DNA of 64,000 nt from Bacteroidales bacterium (GTDB lineage: Bacteria > Bacteroidota > Bacteroidia > Bacteroidales > P3). Shown here in pieces: positions 14,802 to 23,597 of this stretch. Where the stretch lies: contig JAGAYN010000042.1 in assembly GCA_017940465.1 (NCBI GenBank), positions 1-64,000 of the forward strand, given 5' to 3'. A model generated the notes under the pieces. It worked only from the letters and a program-made list of their open reading frames with translations, ran no database searches and was not told the origin of the DNA. A program made the translations under genes and the position numbers. Positions within the stretch are counted from its first letter, which is position 1. Each line of letters begins with the position of its first letter.

Positions 14802-16486
14802 CAGGCTGGCTGCTGGCGGCCCTGGCCACGGCGGTCTACCTCCTCACCATGAACCGTTCGGTCGACTGGTGGGACTGCGGCGAGTTCATCGCCACCTCCT
14901 ATGGCCTCCAGGTGGGGCATCCGCCGGGGGCTCCGCTCTACCAACTGCTGGCGCGCTGCGTCATGATGCTTTCCTTCGGGAACCCCTTGTGGGTGGCGCC
15001 GTTGGGCAACGGGCTGTCCGCCCTGTGCGGCGGCTTGACGGTGATGGTGCTCTACCGCACCTGCCGCGAGTTGCGCCTGTCGCCTGCGGGCGCTGCGGTG
15101 GGTGCCCTGTGCTACCTCTTCTGCGACACGGTGTGGTTCTCCGCCGTCGAGAGCGAGGTCTACGCCATGGCGATGCTCTTCTGCTCGCTCGACGTGTGGC
15201 TGGCGCTGCGGTGGCGGCGCACGGCTGATTCCCGCCTGCCGCTCCTGCTGGCCTTCCTCTTCGGCCTGGGCCTCTGCGTCCACCTGATGACCCTCCTGGC
15301 CCTCCCCGCCGTCCTCTGGATTGGATTCGGGGGCCTGAAGGAAAGACATTCAAAATCCAAAATCCAAAATTCGAGATTCATCATTTCCTTCTTTCTCCTC
15401 GGCTTGACGCCCTACGCCGTGCTGCCCATCCGCTCGGCCGCCCACCCGCCCATCGACCAGATGGAGGGCGACTTTGCCGCCTACATCAAGCGCGAGCAGT
15501 ACGACCAGGCGCCGCTCTACCCCCGCCTCTGGCGCGAGCGCGACAGGGAGAATTGGGCCGCCTGGGGTGTGAGCGACCCGGAGTCGGTGCCGGACAACGC
15601 GAAGTACTACGCCGCCTACCAGCTGGGCTATATGTACCTGCGCTATGTGATGTACAATTTCATCGGGCGCGAGAATCTGGCCTACAACCCTGACCGCGAG
15701 GGCTTTTCGCCTTTCAACATACGCTATCCGCTCTTCATCGTCCCCTTCCTGCTGGGGCTGTGGGGCATGGTGGTGCTCCGGCGCCGACGAAGCGGAGGCG
15801 GCGGCCGCGGAGCGGTGCTCCTGCTGTTCCTGTTCGGCGGCGTGCTGCTCAACTTCTACCTCAACCACCCCTGCTACGAGCCCCGCGAGCGCGACTACGC
15901 CTATGTGCTCTCCTTCTACGCCTTCGCCGTGTGGATTGCCGCCGGCGCGGACACCGCGTGGCGTGGCGGCCGCTGGCTGAGGGTGCTGGCGGTGGCGGCA
16001 CCGCTCACCCTCGCCCTCGGCAACTGGCCCGACCACGACCGCAGCCGCAACACCCTGCCCCGCGACATCGCCGCCGCGCACCTCGACGAGTGCGCCCCCG
16101 ACGCCATCCTCATCACCTATGGCGACAACGACACCTACCCCCTCTGGTACCTCCAGCAGGTGGAGCGCATGCGGCCCGACGTGGAACTGCTCAACATCAA
16201 TCTGACTGGCTACTACGAGGTGCGTGACTTGCTGGCAGCTAACGACTTCCGCCGGCCCGTCTACCTCACCCGCTACACCTACGAGGCCCTCGGCGCCTAC
16301 TTCCCGGGCACCGGCCGCAGGGTGGGCTTCTGCTGGCGGCTGTTCCCCTGCGGGGAAGCGTTCGAGGCCGCGGAAGCAGACGCCCTGGATTTCCACAACC
16401 ATTTGTTTACCAACCAGAAAGGCTACATCGACCCCCTCTCGCGGGCCTTCCTGGACGCCTACCGGATGTGGGCTGATGAAAATTAG
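14798..16486 (+). CDS. DUF2723 membrane protein (putative glycosyltransferase-like)
   Basis: GTG at 14798 overlaps the lptE stop as GTGA and gives 562 residues; an upstream extension would only read lptE in another frame. The N-terminus shows the family hallmark: a membrane helix, then NRSVDWWDCGEFIATSYGLQ and GHPPGAPLYQL. About eight to nine more membrane helices follow. The soluble end contains AILITYGDNDTYPLWYLQQV. DUF2723 proteins are distant relatives of GT-C/PMT-type protein glycosyltransferases; in Bacteroidota a role in O-glycosylation is suspected but not shown here. Many family members are about 1000 residues with a C-terminal extension, and this one is short. A low-GC patch with an AAAATCC heptamer repeat sits in frame near 15350-15380. 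Confidence 0.85.
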   Translation: MTGWLLAALATAVYLLTMNRSVDWWDCGEFIATSYGLQVGHPPGAPLYQLLARCVMMLSFGNPLWVAPLGNGLSALCGGLTVMVLYRTCRELRLSPAGAAVGALCYLFCDTVWFSAVESEVYAMAMLFCSLDVWLALRWRRTADSRLPLLLAFLFGLGLCVHLMTLLALPAVLWIGFGGLKERHSKSKIQNSRFIISFFLLGLTPYAVLPIRSAAHPPIDQMEGDFAAYIKREQYDQAPLYPRLWRERDRENWAAWGVSDPESVPDNAKYYAAYQLGYMYLRYVMYNFIGRENLAYNPDREGFSPFNIRYPLFIVPFLLGLWGMVVLRRRRSGGGGRGAVLLLFLFGGVLLNFYLNHPCYEPRERDYAYVLSFYAFAVWIAAGADTAWRGGRWLRVLAVAAPLTLALGNWPDHDRSRNTLPRDIAAAHLDECAPDAILITYGDNDTYPLWYLQQVERMRPDVELLNINLTGYYEVRDLLAANDFRRPVYLTRYTYEALGAYFPGTGRRVGFCWRLFPCGEAFEAAEADALDFHNHLFTNQKGYIDPLSRAFLDAYRMWADEN

Positions 16487-16528
16487 TTAATGAATGTTAA
16501 ACAAGCATGATGTTTAACACTCATTAAC
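16486..16528 (+). terminator. Hairpin after DUF2723 (possible terminator)
   Basis: 17-base arms (16486-16502 and 16512-16528) with one mismatch and a 9-base loop. They start at the stop codon of DUF2723. Only a weak T-rich stretch follows, so termination may be partial. Confidence 0.6.
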
Positions 16529-16543
16529 AAATCACTTTTCATA

Positions 16544-16570
16544 TACCTGGAGGATACCTATGGGATACGA
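16544..16570 (+). repeat. Partial copy (D) of the 11-bp-phased dispersed repeat
   Basis: Contains TACCTGGAGGA followed by TACCTATGGGA, the second and third 11-base units of the repeat found complete at 27077, 53847 and 60611. The first half of the element is missing. Confidence 0.65.
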
Positions 16571-16625
16571 AGAGGAGAAGAAGAGGATGCCTTAAGGGTC
16601 AGAATATCAGTCTGTTAGAATGCTT

Positions 16626-16670
16626 GTGCTGTAAATCAGGCATTTAGGTCGAAACCGGGCCTTCCAGCAC
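16626..16670 (+). other. Candidate structured RNA element upstream of purB
   Basis: Nested complementary arms: GTGCTG (16626-16631) with CAGCAC (16665-16670), AGGC (16638-16641) with GCCT (16659-16662), and GGT/ACC around a CGAA tetraloop (16647-16656). The gap 16487-16862 (376 bases) also holds a 10-bp hairpin at 16725-16753 (AAATGTTAAA arm) and the partial repeat at 16544. No gene or known riboswitch is recognised. Confidence 0.4.
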
Positions 16671-16862
16671 CCCTTCAGGAGGTCGTTTCCCAGCTTTTGC
16701 AGAGATGCTTCCGACTTTACTAATAAATGTTAAATACAGTGTTTTTAACATTTCAACTGCATCTATTCTTGATGCGCCCTGAGGAGCATTTTTTCGGCCT
16801 AGAATATACTATCGGGGCGCTTTCCGCGTTAAGGGGAAAATATATATTAAAAAGCAACCGTT

Positions 16863-18215
16863 ATGAACAGCCTCAATGCCATATCGCCCATCGACGGGCG
16901 CTACCGTAGCAAGTGCGAACCCCTGGCCGCCTATTTCTCCGAGGGGGCGCTGATTAGATACCGCGTCCGTGTCGAAGTGGAATACTTCATCGCCCTGGCG
17001 GAGTGCCTCTGCCGCAACGGACGTACCGAGCTGGGCGCCGTGGCCGGAAAGGCCGGGCAACTGCGCGACATCTACCGCCATTTCTCTGACGACGACGCGA
17101 TGAGAATCAAGGAGATAGAGAAGGTGACCAACCACGATGTCAAGGCGGTGGAATATTTCCTCAAGGAGCGGTTCGATGCGATGGGCCTCGAGGCCTTGAA
17201 GGAGTTCATCCATTTCGGCCTCACGTCGCAGGACATCAACAACACGTCGGTTCCCCTCTCGATGAAGGAATGCGCCGGCGAGGTGCTGGTTCCCGCCTAC
17301 AAGCGTGTGCTTTCGCTGCTGGATGAGAAGGCGGCCGAGTGGAAGGACATCCCCATGCTGGCCCACACCCACGGGCAGCCCGCCTCGCCCACCACGCTGG
17401 GCAAGGAGTGGGGCGTGTTCGCCTACCGCCTGCGCCGCCAGTTGGAGGAGCTGGAACGCCTGCCGTTCACCGCCAAGTTCGGCGGCGCTACCGGCAACTT
17501 CAACGCCCACCTGGCCGCCTATCCCGAGGTGGACTGGCGCGAGTTCGGCAACGACTTCGTGGCCAACCACTTGGGGCTGGAGCGGCAATGGCTCACCACC
17601 CAGATTGAGAACTACGACATGATGGCCGCATGGTTCGACGCCTGCAAGCGCATCAACGTGGTGCTCACCGACCTGTGCCGCGATGTGTGGTCCTATATCT
17701 CGATGGAATACTTCAAGCAGCGCATCAAGGCCGGCGAGGTGGGCTCCAGTGCCATGCCTCACAAGGTGAACCCGATCGACTTCGAGAACGCCGAGGGCAA
17801 CTTCGGGGTGGCCAACGCCCTGCTGGAGCACCTGAGCCACAAGCTTCCCATCTCGCGCCTGCAACGCGACCTGACCGACAGCACCGTCAGCCGCAACATC
17901 GGGGTGCCCGTGGCGCATACGCTGATAGCTCTGGCTTCGCTGGAAAAGGGTCTCGGCAAACTCATCCTCAACGAGGCTGCCTTGGAGCGCGATCTGGAGA
18001 ACAACTGGGCTGTGGTGGCCGAAGCCATACAGACCATCCTGCGCTCGGTGGGCTATCCGAGTCCCTACGAGGCACTGAAGCATCTGACGCGTACCAACGA
18101 GAAGGTAACTGCCGAAACCATAGCGGCTTTCGTGGACGGGCTTGACATACAGCCCGACGTCAAGGCCCGCATCAAGGCCATCACCCCGCACAACTACATC
18201 GGCTACACGCTGTGA
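16863..18215 (+). CDS. purB: Adenylosuccinate lyase
   Basis: Cleaves fumarate from SAICAR and from adenylosuccinate, two steps of purine synthesis; a cytoplasmic homotetramer. The protein has 450 residues, close to the E. coli form. Visible signatures are N-terminal SPIDGRYRSK, TSQDINNT (the TS.D. substrate loop), AHTHGQPASPTTLGKE with catalytic His near 168-170, and the fumarase/aspartase signature GSSAMPHKVNP from residue 294. The flexible loop Ser lies in this signature. The gene starts a coupled operon: the ABC exporter begins within the stop codon (GTGA). The upstream gap contains hairpins but no clear promoter consensus. Confidence 0.97.
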   Translation: MNSLNAISPIDGRYRSKCEPLAAYFSEGALIRYRVRVEVEYFIALAECLCRNGRTELGAVAGKAGQLRDIYRHFSDDDAMRIKEIEKVTNHDVKAVEYFLKERFDAMGLEALKEFIHFGLTSQDINNTSVPLSMKECAGEVLVPAYKRVLSLLDEKAAEWKDIPMLAHTHGQPASPTTLGKEWGVFAYRLRRQLEELERLPFTAKFGGATGNFNAHLAAYPEVDWREFGNDFVANHLGLERQWLTTQIENYDMMAAWFDACKRINVVLTDLCRDVWSYISMEYFKQRIKAGEVGSSAMPHKVNPIDFENAEGNFGVANALLEHLSHKLPISRLQRDLTDSTVSRNIGVPVAHTLIALASLEKGLGKLILNEAALERDLENNWAVVAEAIQTILRSVGYPSPYEALKHLTRTNEKVTAETIAAFVDGLDIQPDVKARIKAITPHNYIGYTL

Positions 18216-20026
18216 AACCTGCCGGCTCATTGACATCTCGGCTGATCCGCCCCTATGCCTCGCGGTGCGTGGCCTATGTGGCGCTGACGCTGTCGGGTGT
18301 GGTCTTCACCATGGCCACAGCCTTGTCGGTGGCCGACTTCCTGAAGATACTCTTCGGCAGCGACGAGGTGGCTTCCCCGGCCCAGGGCAACCTGGTGGCG
18401 CAGGGCCTGGAGGTGCTCTACCGCTGGCTCATATCCTTCGGCCAGTTGAGGGCGTTGCTCCTCTTTTCGGCCATCATCTTCGTGCTGTATAGCCTGAAGA
18501 ATGTCTTCGGCTACCTTTCGGCTGTCGAGGCCGGCGTGGTGCGCAGCCGTGCCGTGCGCGATCTGCGCAACGGGATGTTCCGCAAGGCGATGCGCCTGCC
18601 TATGTCCTATTACGACCGCCATCGCAAGGGCGATGTCATGGCGCGCTTCGGCAGCGATGTGGCGGAATACGACGACGGCATCTTGGGCTCGCTGCAGTTG
18701 CTCTCCGCGGCGCTGGTGAGCATGGTGCTCTATTTGGCCATGTTGTTCTATATCAACGTGAAACTTACCCTGTTTGTTCTCTGCATGCTGCCGCTGGTGG
18801 CCTTTGTCATTTCGGGACTTTCGCGTCGGCTGAAGCGCAATTCCCTTGAGATGCAGGAGATGAACGAGGGGCTGGTGGCCATGACCGACGAGACCATCGG
18901 CGGCCTGAAGGTCATCAAATCCTATACGGCCATCGACTTTGTGAACCGGCGATTCCGTCAGCACAACCGTGCCTATACCCGAAAGCGCGTCCATGTGCTG
19001 CGCAGGGTGGATGCCGCCTCGCCGGTGAGCGACTTCCTGGGCAATGCCATCGTCGTGGGGATACTCTTGTTCGGTGCCTGGCTTGTCTTCCATGGCGACC
19101 AGGGGCTCTCCTCCGAGCTCTTTATCTCCTACGTCATGCTCTTCGTCTTGATGATACCCCCGGCCAAGGATCTCTCCACCGCTTTTTCGCAGATGAAGAA
19201 GGGGAGGGCCTGTGCGGAGCGCCTGCAGGCTTTCCTGGACGAGGCGGAGGAGGTGGATGCCGCCCCGGCGCCGCCGGCCGTTGCCGACGAGGGGGCTCCC
19301 GCAGTGGAACTGCGCAGGGTGCAGTTCTCCTACACGGAGGGTGTGCCTGTGCTGGAAGGCATCTCGTTCAAGGTGCCGCGAGGCGCCACGGTGGCCTTGG
19401 TGGGCAGTTCCGGCAGCGGGAAATCCACCGTCGCCGACCTGCTCTGCCGCTTCTATCCCTGTGCGGACGGGAGTATCTTCCTGTCTGGGGTGGACATCAA
19501 CCGCCTGCCGCTTCACGAGGTGCGCAGCCGCATCGGCGTGGTGGCGCAGGACACGTTGCTGTTCAACGACACCGTGGCGGCCAACATCGCCTTCGGCAGT
19601 CCCGGGGCCAGTCGCGAGCAGGTGGAAGCGGCGGCACGTGCGGCACAGGCACACGATTTCATCATGCAGATGCCCGAGGGCTACGATACCAACCTGGGCG
19701 ACGGAGGGGGGCTTCTCTCGGGTGGCCAGCGGCAGCGTATCAGCATCGCCCGCACTCTGTTGCGCAACCCCGAGGTGCTGATTCTCGACGAAGCCACCTC
19801 GGCCCTCGACACCGAGAACGAGCGCCTGCTGCAGGCCACATTGGCCGAGGTGCTGCGCGGCCGCACCGCCATCGTCATCGCCCACAGGCTGACCACCATC
19901 ATGGGGGCCGACAACATAGTGGTGCTGGACCACGGACGCATTGTGGAGCAGGGCCGGCACGAAGAACTCATGGAACGCAAAGGGCGCTATGCCGAGTTGG
20001 TGGCGCTGCAGTCATTCAGTCGATGA
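18212..20026 (+). CDS. ABC exporter, MsbA/lipid-A flippase-like
   Basis: A 604-residue half-transporter: an N-terminal six-helix ABC_membrane domain (about 10-330) and a C-terminal ATPase. ATPase motifs: Walker A GSSGSGKST (398-406), Q-loop VVAQDTLLF, signature LSGGQRQRI (502-510), Walker B VLILDEATSALD, and H-loop IAHRLTT. The first intracellular coupling region RLPMSYYDRHRKGDVMARFG is typical of the MsbA group, which flips lipid-linked LPS precursors or related lipids. The exact substrate is not proven. The start is a GTG at 18212, overlapping the purB stop. The 3' end overlaps the next gene by ATGA. It fits the envelope theme of lptE, lptD and manA in this window. Confidence 0.9.
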   Translation: MKPAGSLTSRLIRPYASRCVAYVALTLSGVVFTMATALSVADFLKILFGSDEVASPAQGNLVAQGLEVLYRWLISFGQLRALLLFSAIIFVLYSLKNVFGYLSAVEAGVVRSRAVRDLRNGMFRKAMRLPMSYYDRHRKGDVMARFGSDVAEYDDGILGSLQLLSAALVSMVLYLAMLFYINVKLTLFVLCMLPLVAFVISGLSRRLKRNSLEMQEMNEGLVAMTDETIGGLKVIKSYTAIDFVNRRFRQHNRAYTRKRVHVLRRVDAASPVSDFLGNAIVVGILLFGAWLVFHGDQGLSSELFISYVMLFVLMIPPAKDLSTAFSQMKKGRACAERLQAFLDEAEEVDAAPAPPAVADEGAPAVELRRVQFSYTEGVPVLEGISFKVPRGATVALVGSSGSGKSTVADLLCRFYPCADGSIFLSGVDINRLPLHEVRSRIGVVAQDTLLFNDTVAANIAFGSPGASREQVEAAARAAQAHDFIMQMPEGYDTNLGDGGGLLSGGQRQRISIARTLLRNPEVLILDEATSALDTENERLLQATLAEVLRGRTAIVIAHRLTTIMGADNIVVLDHGRIVEQGRHEELMERKGRYAELVALQSFSR

Positions 20027-21207
20027 GGAGGCTGGTTCATATTCTGCTGATGTTGTGTCCGCTGGGTCTGGCGGCCCAGACGATGGTGGCCCCGTGTACG
20101 GACTGGCTGGCTTCGGTCGAGGAGTCCACGCAGCGGATAGTGCTCACCTGGACCCCCAGCGCCGACACCGCCGCCCTGGGCTACCACATCTGCACCGGCA
20201 TGCCTTGCCTGGACTACGACACCGTGTTCGGCCGCACGAACGCCCGCTATACCTGCCAGGATCATCTGGCCACCGAGACCCATACCTACCGCCTGCATGT
20301 CTTCGACAGTGCCCGCAACGTCAGTTCCCTCACCCCGTCGTTCGGCCCGGTGGTGCTGGAGGCCACGATGGACCCATGTGCCTCCACGCTGAGCGCCTCG
20401 TGGACGGCCTATGTGGGCATGCCGGAGGGTGTGAGGGAGTACCGCCTGCTGGGGTGCTTCGACCCGTCGGCGCCGCCCCATCGCTACGACACCCTTTACA
20501 GCGGCCCCCTGCTGTCCTGCACGCTTCCGGTGCCGGACACAACGCGGCGTCTGTGGCTCAAGGTGGAGACGCTCGGCGGCGGCAGCGACACGCTGTTGCG
20601 GTCGGAGTCGAACAGGGTGGCACTGGAGCGCATGTCGCCCGACAGCAGCGGCTACGGCGAAGTGGCGGGCATGGATTATGACAGCCTGCATTTCTGCAAC
20701 CGCATCACCTTCACTCCGGGGGGCGATTCGGTGACTGAAAGATACACGCTGTGGTGCAGCACCGACGGCGGAGGGTGGCTTCCGCTGGCGATGCTCGAGC
20801 CTCCGCTCTCCACCTACATGGATGCCGAGGTGAACCCCTACGACTCGCTGCGGTGCTACCGCCTCTCGTGCCTGGACCCTTGCGGGAAGAATGAACGCTA
20901 CGGGGCGACGCACTGCCTGACGCTTCCGCCTCCCGTGCATCCAGCCGCCTATATCCCCAACACGCTCCTGGCCGGCGACCCCGCCAACGGGACCTTCCTC
21001 CCGGTACTCCCCGGGCAGTGGGGCACCCCTTACGACCTCTACATCTACAACCGCAGCGGCCTGCAGGTGTTCCACAGCGACAACCCCTCCGTGGGCTGGA
21101 CCCCGCAGTCCTCTGTGCCGCAGGGGGTGTACACCTACATCCTCCGCTGCCGTTTCAACGACAACCGCATCAAGACCTTCCGCGGCACCGTCCTTTTGCT
21201 CAAGTAA
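20023..21207 (+). CDS. T9SS type B (CHU_C/gliding-motility) sorting-domain protein with Fn3-like modules
   Basis: A 394-residue protein. Signal peptide 1-18 (CPLGLAAQ). Three beta-sandwich modules of fibronectin III style follow: one starts near RIVLTWTPSADTAALGYHI, another near STLSASWTAYVGMPEGVREY. The C-terminal about 85 residues hold YDLYIYNRSGLQVFHSDNPS, then QGVYTYILRCRF and end FRGTVLLLK. This is the type B sorting domain, which closes the large 2917-residue protein in the same way (TGTVLLLR). The protein should cross the outer membrane by the T9SS and stay on the surface or be released; binding partner unknown. ATGA overlap with the exporter gene and a 15-base gap to nadK place it in the purB operon. 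Confidence 0.85.
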   Translation: MRRLVHILLMLCPLGLAAQTMVAPCTDWLASVEESTQRIVLTWTPSADTAALGYHICTGMPCLDYDTVFGRTNARYTCQDHLATETHTYRLHVFDSARNVSSLTPSFGPVVLEATMDPCASTLSASWTAYVGMPEGVREYRLLGCFDPSAPPHRYDTLYSGPLLSCTLPVPDTTRRLWLKVETLGGGSDTLLRSESNRVALERMSPDSSGYGEVAGMDYDSLHFCNRITFTPGGDSVTERYTLWCSTDGGGWLPLAMLEPPLSTYMDAEVNPYDSLRCYRLSCLDPCGKNERYGATHCLTLPPPVHPAAYIPNTLLAGDPANGTFLPVLPGQWGTPYDLYIYNRSGLQVFHSDNPSVGWTPQSSVPQGVYTYILRCRFNDNRIKTFRGTVLLLK

Positions 21208-21222
21208 AAATCCCCTATCGTC

Positions 21223-22044
21223 ATGAAAATAGCCCTCTATTACCGCCACATCGACCCTGCCGACCGGCAGGCGTTCGAGAGCCTCCTTGCCGAGCTGGCG
21301 GCTGCCCGCATAGAGACCGTCGAGGTGCACGACGGCGACTCGGTCGACACCTGTGACTACCTCTTCTCCATCGGCGGCGACGGCACGCTGCTCAGCTCCG
21401 TGCAGTTCGTCCGCAGCGGCAATCCGGCCGATTTTCCTCCCATCCTGGGCATCAATTTCGGCCACCTGGGCTTCCTCACCACCGTGGGCAGGGAGGGGCT
21501 GAAGGCCATGGTGGACGACCTGGTGGCGGGACGTTTCACCCTGGAGGAGCGCACCCTGCTGCAACTGGCCACCTCCGGGCGACAGGCCACCGTCTCCTAC
21601 GCCCTCAACGAGGTGTTTGTGCACCGCGGCGAGGACATGTCGCTGCTGCGGACCGAGGTCTATGTGGACAACCTCTATGTGGCCACCTATGCCGGCGACG
21701 GCGTCATCGTGGCCACCCCCACCGGCTCCACCGCCTACTCCCTCTCCTGCGGCGGACCCATCCTCACACCCGACTCGCGCTGCCTGGCCATCACCCCCAT
21801 CTCCGCCCACACCCTCACCCTTCGCCCCATCATCGTGCCCGACACCGCGCGGTTGCGCCTCAACGTGAAGAGCGGCCCCTTCACCCTCGGCGTCGACTCG
21901 CGCCGCGAGGCGTTCGGCGAGGCCGTCTCGTTCGACTTGCAGCGCGCCCCCTTTTCCATCCGCCTCATCCGCACCGCAGGGCAGAATTTCTTCTCCGCCA
22001 TCCGCGACAAGCTGATGTGGGGCACCGAGGTTAGGCACCCCTGA
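21223..22044 (+). CDS. nadK: NAD kinase
   Basis: Phosphorylates NAD+ to NADP+ in the cytoplasm. The protein has 273 residues. It contains the diacylglycerol-kinase-like GGDGT (51-55), INFGHLGFLT (the glycine-rich NFG..GFL region), ALNEVFVHRG with the conserved NE, and TPTGSTAYSLSCGGP (from about 165), the strongest family signature. The start MKIALYYR is standard. It lies 15 bases after the type B surface gene in the same direction. The reading frame is intact. The 283-base gap that follows contains a GC-rich inverted sequence near 22047-22070 and a promoter for the next gene. Confidence 0.96.
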   Translation: MKIALYYRHIDPADRQAFESLLAELAAARIETVEVHDGDSVDTCDYLFSIGGDGTLLSSVQFVRSGNPADFPPILGINFGHLGFLTTVGREGLKAMVDDLVAGRFTLEERTLLQLATSGRQATVSYALNEVFVHRGEDMSLLRTEVYVDNLYVATYAGDGVIVATPTGSTAYSLSCGGPILTPDSRCLAITPISAHTLTLRPIIVPDTARLRLNVKSGPFTLGVDSRREAFGEAVSFDLQRAPFSIRLIRTAGQNFFSAIRDKLMWGTEVRHP

Positions 22045-22241
22045 CAAGCCCCTCCCCGGGGGGTCCCTATGTGCACTCCTGGAGGGGAAGGAGAGGGGAA
22101 GAAGATGATGTCTCCAAGACGCTGAGATACAGCGTGTTGAAAATGGGCTGTTTTGGGCCCTTTTTGGACTTTTGGAGCCGTTTTTTTGCGGGATTTTCAG
22201 GGGGTGAAAAGAGGGGTTTTCGGAGGGGTGGCTAAAAATAA

Positions 22242-22273
22242 TTTGCAGGTGTGCCGAAATTTTTGTTACTTTG
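22242..22273 (+). promoter_or_regulatory. Promoter for the small exported protein/manA unit
   Basis: TTTG at 22242-22245 and, after about 20 bases, the -7-like TTACTTTG at 22266-22273. This is close to the TAnnTTTG form with one base less between TA and TTTG, and lies about 58 bases before the ATG at 22331. Confidence 0.6.
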
Positions 22274-22330
22274 CAGTTGGAATGCCCTCGAAGGGCAGAG
22301 ACGTAATTGGTTTATAATCATCTATATAAT

Positions 22331-22528
22331 ATGAAAAGACTACTCAAAAAGGCCTTTCCCATGCTCTTGATGGCCGGCGTGCTGGCGATGAGCGGCGTGC
22401 AGGTGTCGTGCAGCAGCTCGGACAACATGTACAAACGCTCCAAGACCAACAAGGCGCGCAAAGTGAAATCGAACATCAAGGTGAAGGGCAACAACAAGAC
22501 CAACGGCCACACGACACGCTCCTACTAA
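22331..22528 (+). CDS. Small exported basic protein, possible lipoprotein
   Basis: 65 residues from ATG 22331 (an upstream ATG at 22307 would add 8 residues before KRLLKK). The N-terminus is MKRLLKKAFPMLLMAGVLAM with a hydrophobic core, then SGVQVSCSSSDNM. The Cys in QVSC could be a lipidation site, although Gln at -3 is not a normal lipobox residue. The mature tail is very basic: KRSKTNKARKVKSN, then KVKGNNKTNGHTTRSY. Such a tail could bind LPS phosphate or nucleic acid, but this is only inference. It is separated from manA by 2 bases and shares its promoter. Confidence 0.65.
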   Translation: MKRLLKKAFPMLLMAGVLAMSGVQVSCSSSDNMYKRSKTNKARKVKSNIKVKGNNKTNGHTTRSY

Positions 22529-22530
22529 CC

Positions 22531-23586
22531 ATGAAATCAGCACTCTATCCGCTCAGGTTCCAGCCCCTGTACAAGAATGTCATCTGGGGTGGCAACCGAT
22601 TGAAAGGCTATGGGTTCCACTATGACCCTCTGCCCAACTGTGGCGAACTGTGGGCATTGTCGTCGGTGGAAGGCCGCGAGTCGGTCATTGCCAACGGCTT
22701 CCTCGCCGAGAACACCCTCAACGAGGCCATAGAGATATACATGGGCGACTTGGTGGGCGAGAAGGTATACAACCGCTATGGCAACCAGTTCCCCCTGTTG
22801 TTCAAGATGATAGACGCCGCGCAGGACCTCTCCATACAGGTGCATCCGGACGATGCCCTGGCCCAGCGGCGAGGGATGCCCTACGGGAAGACCGAGATGT
22901 GGTATGTGATGCAGGCCGAGGCCGGCTCGCGTCTCATCAGCGGCTTCCAGGCGGACACCACGGCAGAGGCTTACACCGCCGCCCTGGCTGCCGGCAGGTT
23001 GGAGGAGTTGCTCCATGCCGAGGAGCCCCATGCCGGCGATGTCTACTTCATCCCTGCCGGCCGTGTCCATGCCCTGGGCAAGGGACTTATGGTGGCGGAA
23101 ATACAGCAGACCTCCGACTGCACCTACCGCCTCTATGACTACAACCGCCGCGACGCCGACGGCAACCTGCGGCAACTGCACACTGCCGAGGCCCTGGAGG
23201 CTATAGACTTCAGCGGCATCAAGGGCCATGCCCATACCCAATACCGCGAGCAGCGCAACCAGACCGTTTCGCTGGCCCACTGCCCCTACTTCTCCACACG
23301 CCTTGTCAGCCTCGATGCCCCGATGCGGAAGAGCAGGGAAGAGCAGGATGTCTTCGTGGTGTACTTCTGTGTGGAGGGTATCGCTGCGGTGAAGGCCCTG
23401 GAGACACTGGTGCCGATGCATGCCGGCGAGTGTGTGCTGGTGCCGGCGGTGGCCGACCAGGTGGAGCTCTTCTGCGAAGGGCCTGCCAAGTTGCTGGAAG
23501 TCACTATCGACACCGCCGACTGGAACGATGCACCGAGTCAGGAACGCGACTGGGTGGCGCAGTTCGTCGGTTCGCAACAGATATAG
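22531..23586 (+). CDS. manA: Mannose-6-phosphate isomerase, class I
   Basis: Interconverts fructose-6-phosphate and mannose-6-phosphate, feeding GDP-mannose and surface glycans. The protein has 351 residues. Zn-site residues of the cupin are visible: Gln103 and His105 in QVHPDD, Glu122 in GKTEMWY, His180 in PAGRVHALG. The active-site segment VAEIQQTSDCTYRLYDYNR is also present. The ATG at 22531 was chosen; the frame is open further upstream (to 22408) only because it shadows the small exported protein. It is followed 12 bases later by the TPR/OmpA gene. No unusual feature was seen. Confidence 0.95.
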   Translation: MKSALYPLRFQPLYKNVIWGGNRLKGYGFHYDPLPNCGELWALSSVEGRESVIANGFLAENTLNEAIEIYMGDLVGEKVYNRYGNQFPLLFKMIDAAQDLSIQVHPDDALAQRRGMPYGKTEMWYVMQAEAGSRLISGFQADTTAEAYTAALAAGRLEELLHAEEPHAGDVYFIPAGRVHALGKGLMVAEIQQTSDCTYRLYDYNRRDADGNLRQLHTAEALEAIDFSGIKGHAHTQYREQRNQTVSLAHCPYFSTRLVSLDAPMRKSREEQDVFVVYFCVEGIAAVKALETLVPMHAGECVLVPAVADQVELFCEGPAKLLEVTIDTADWNDAPSQERDWVAQFVGSQQI

Positions 23587-23597
23587 ACCTTTCCGCC

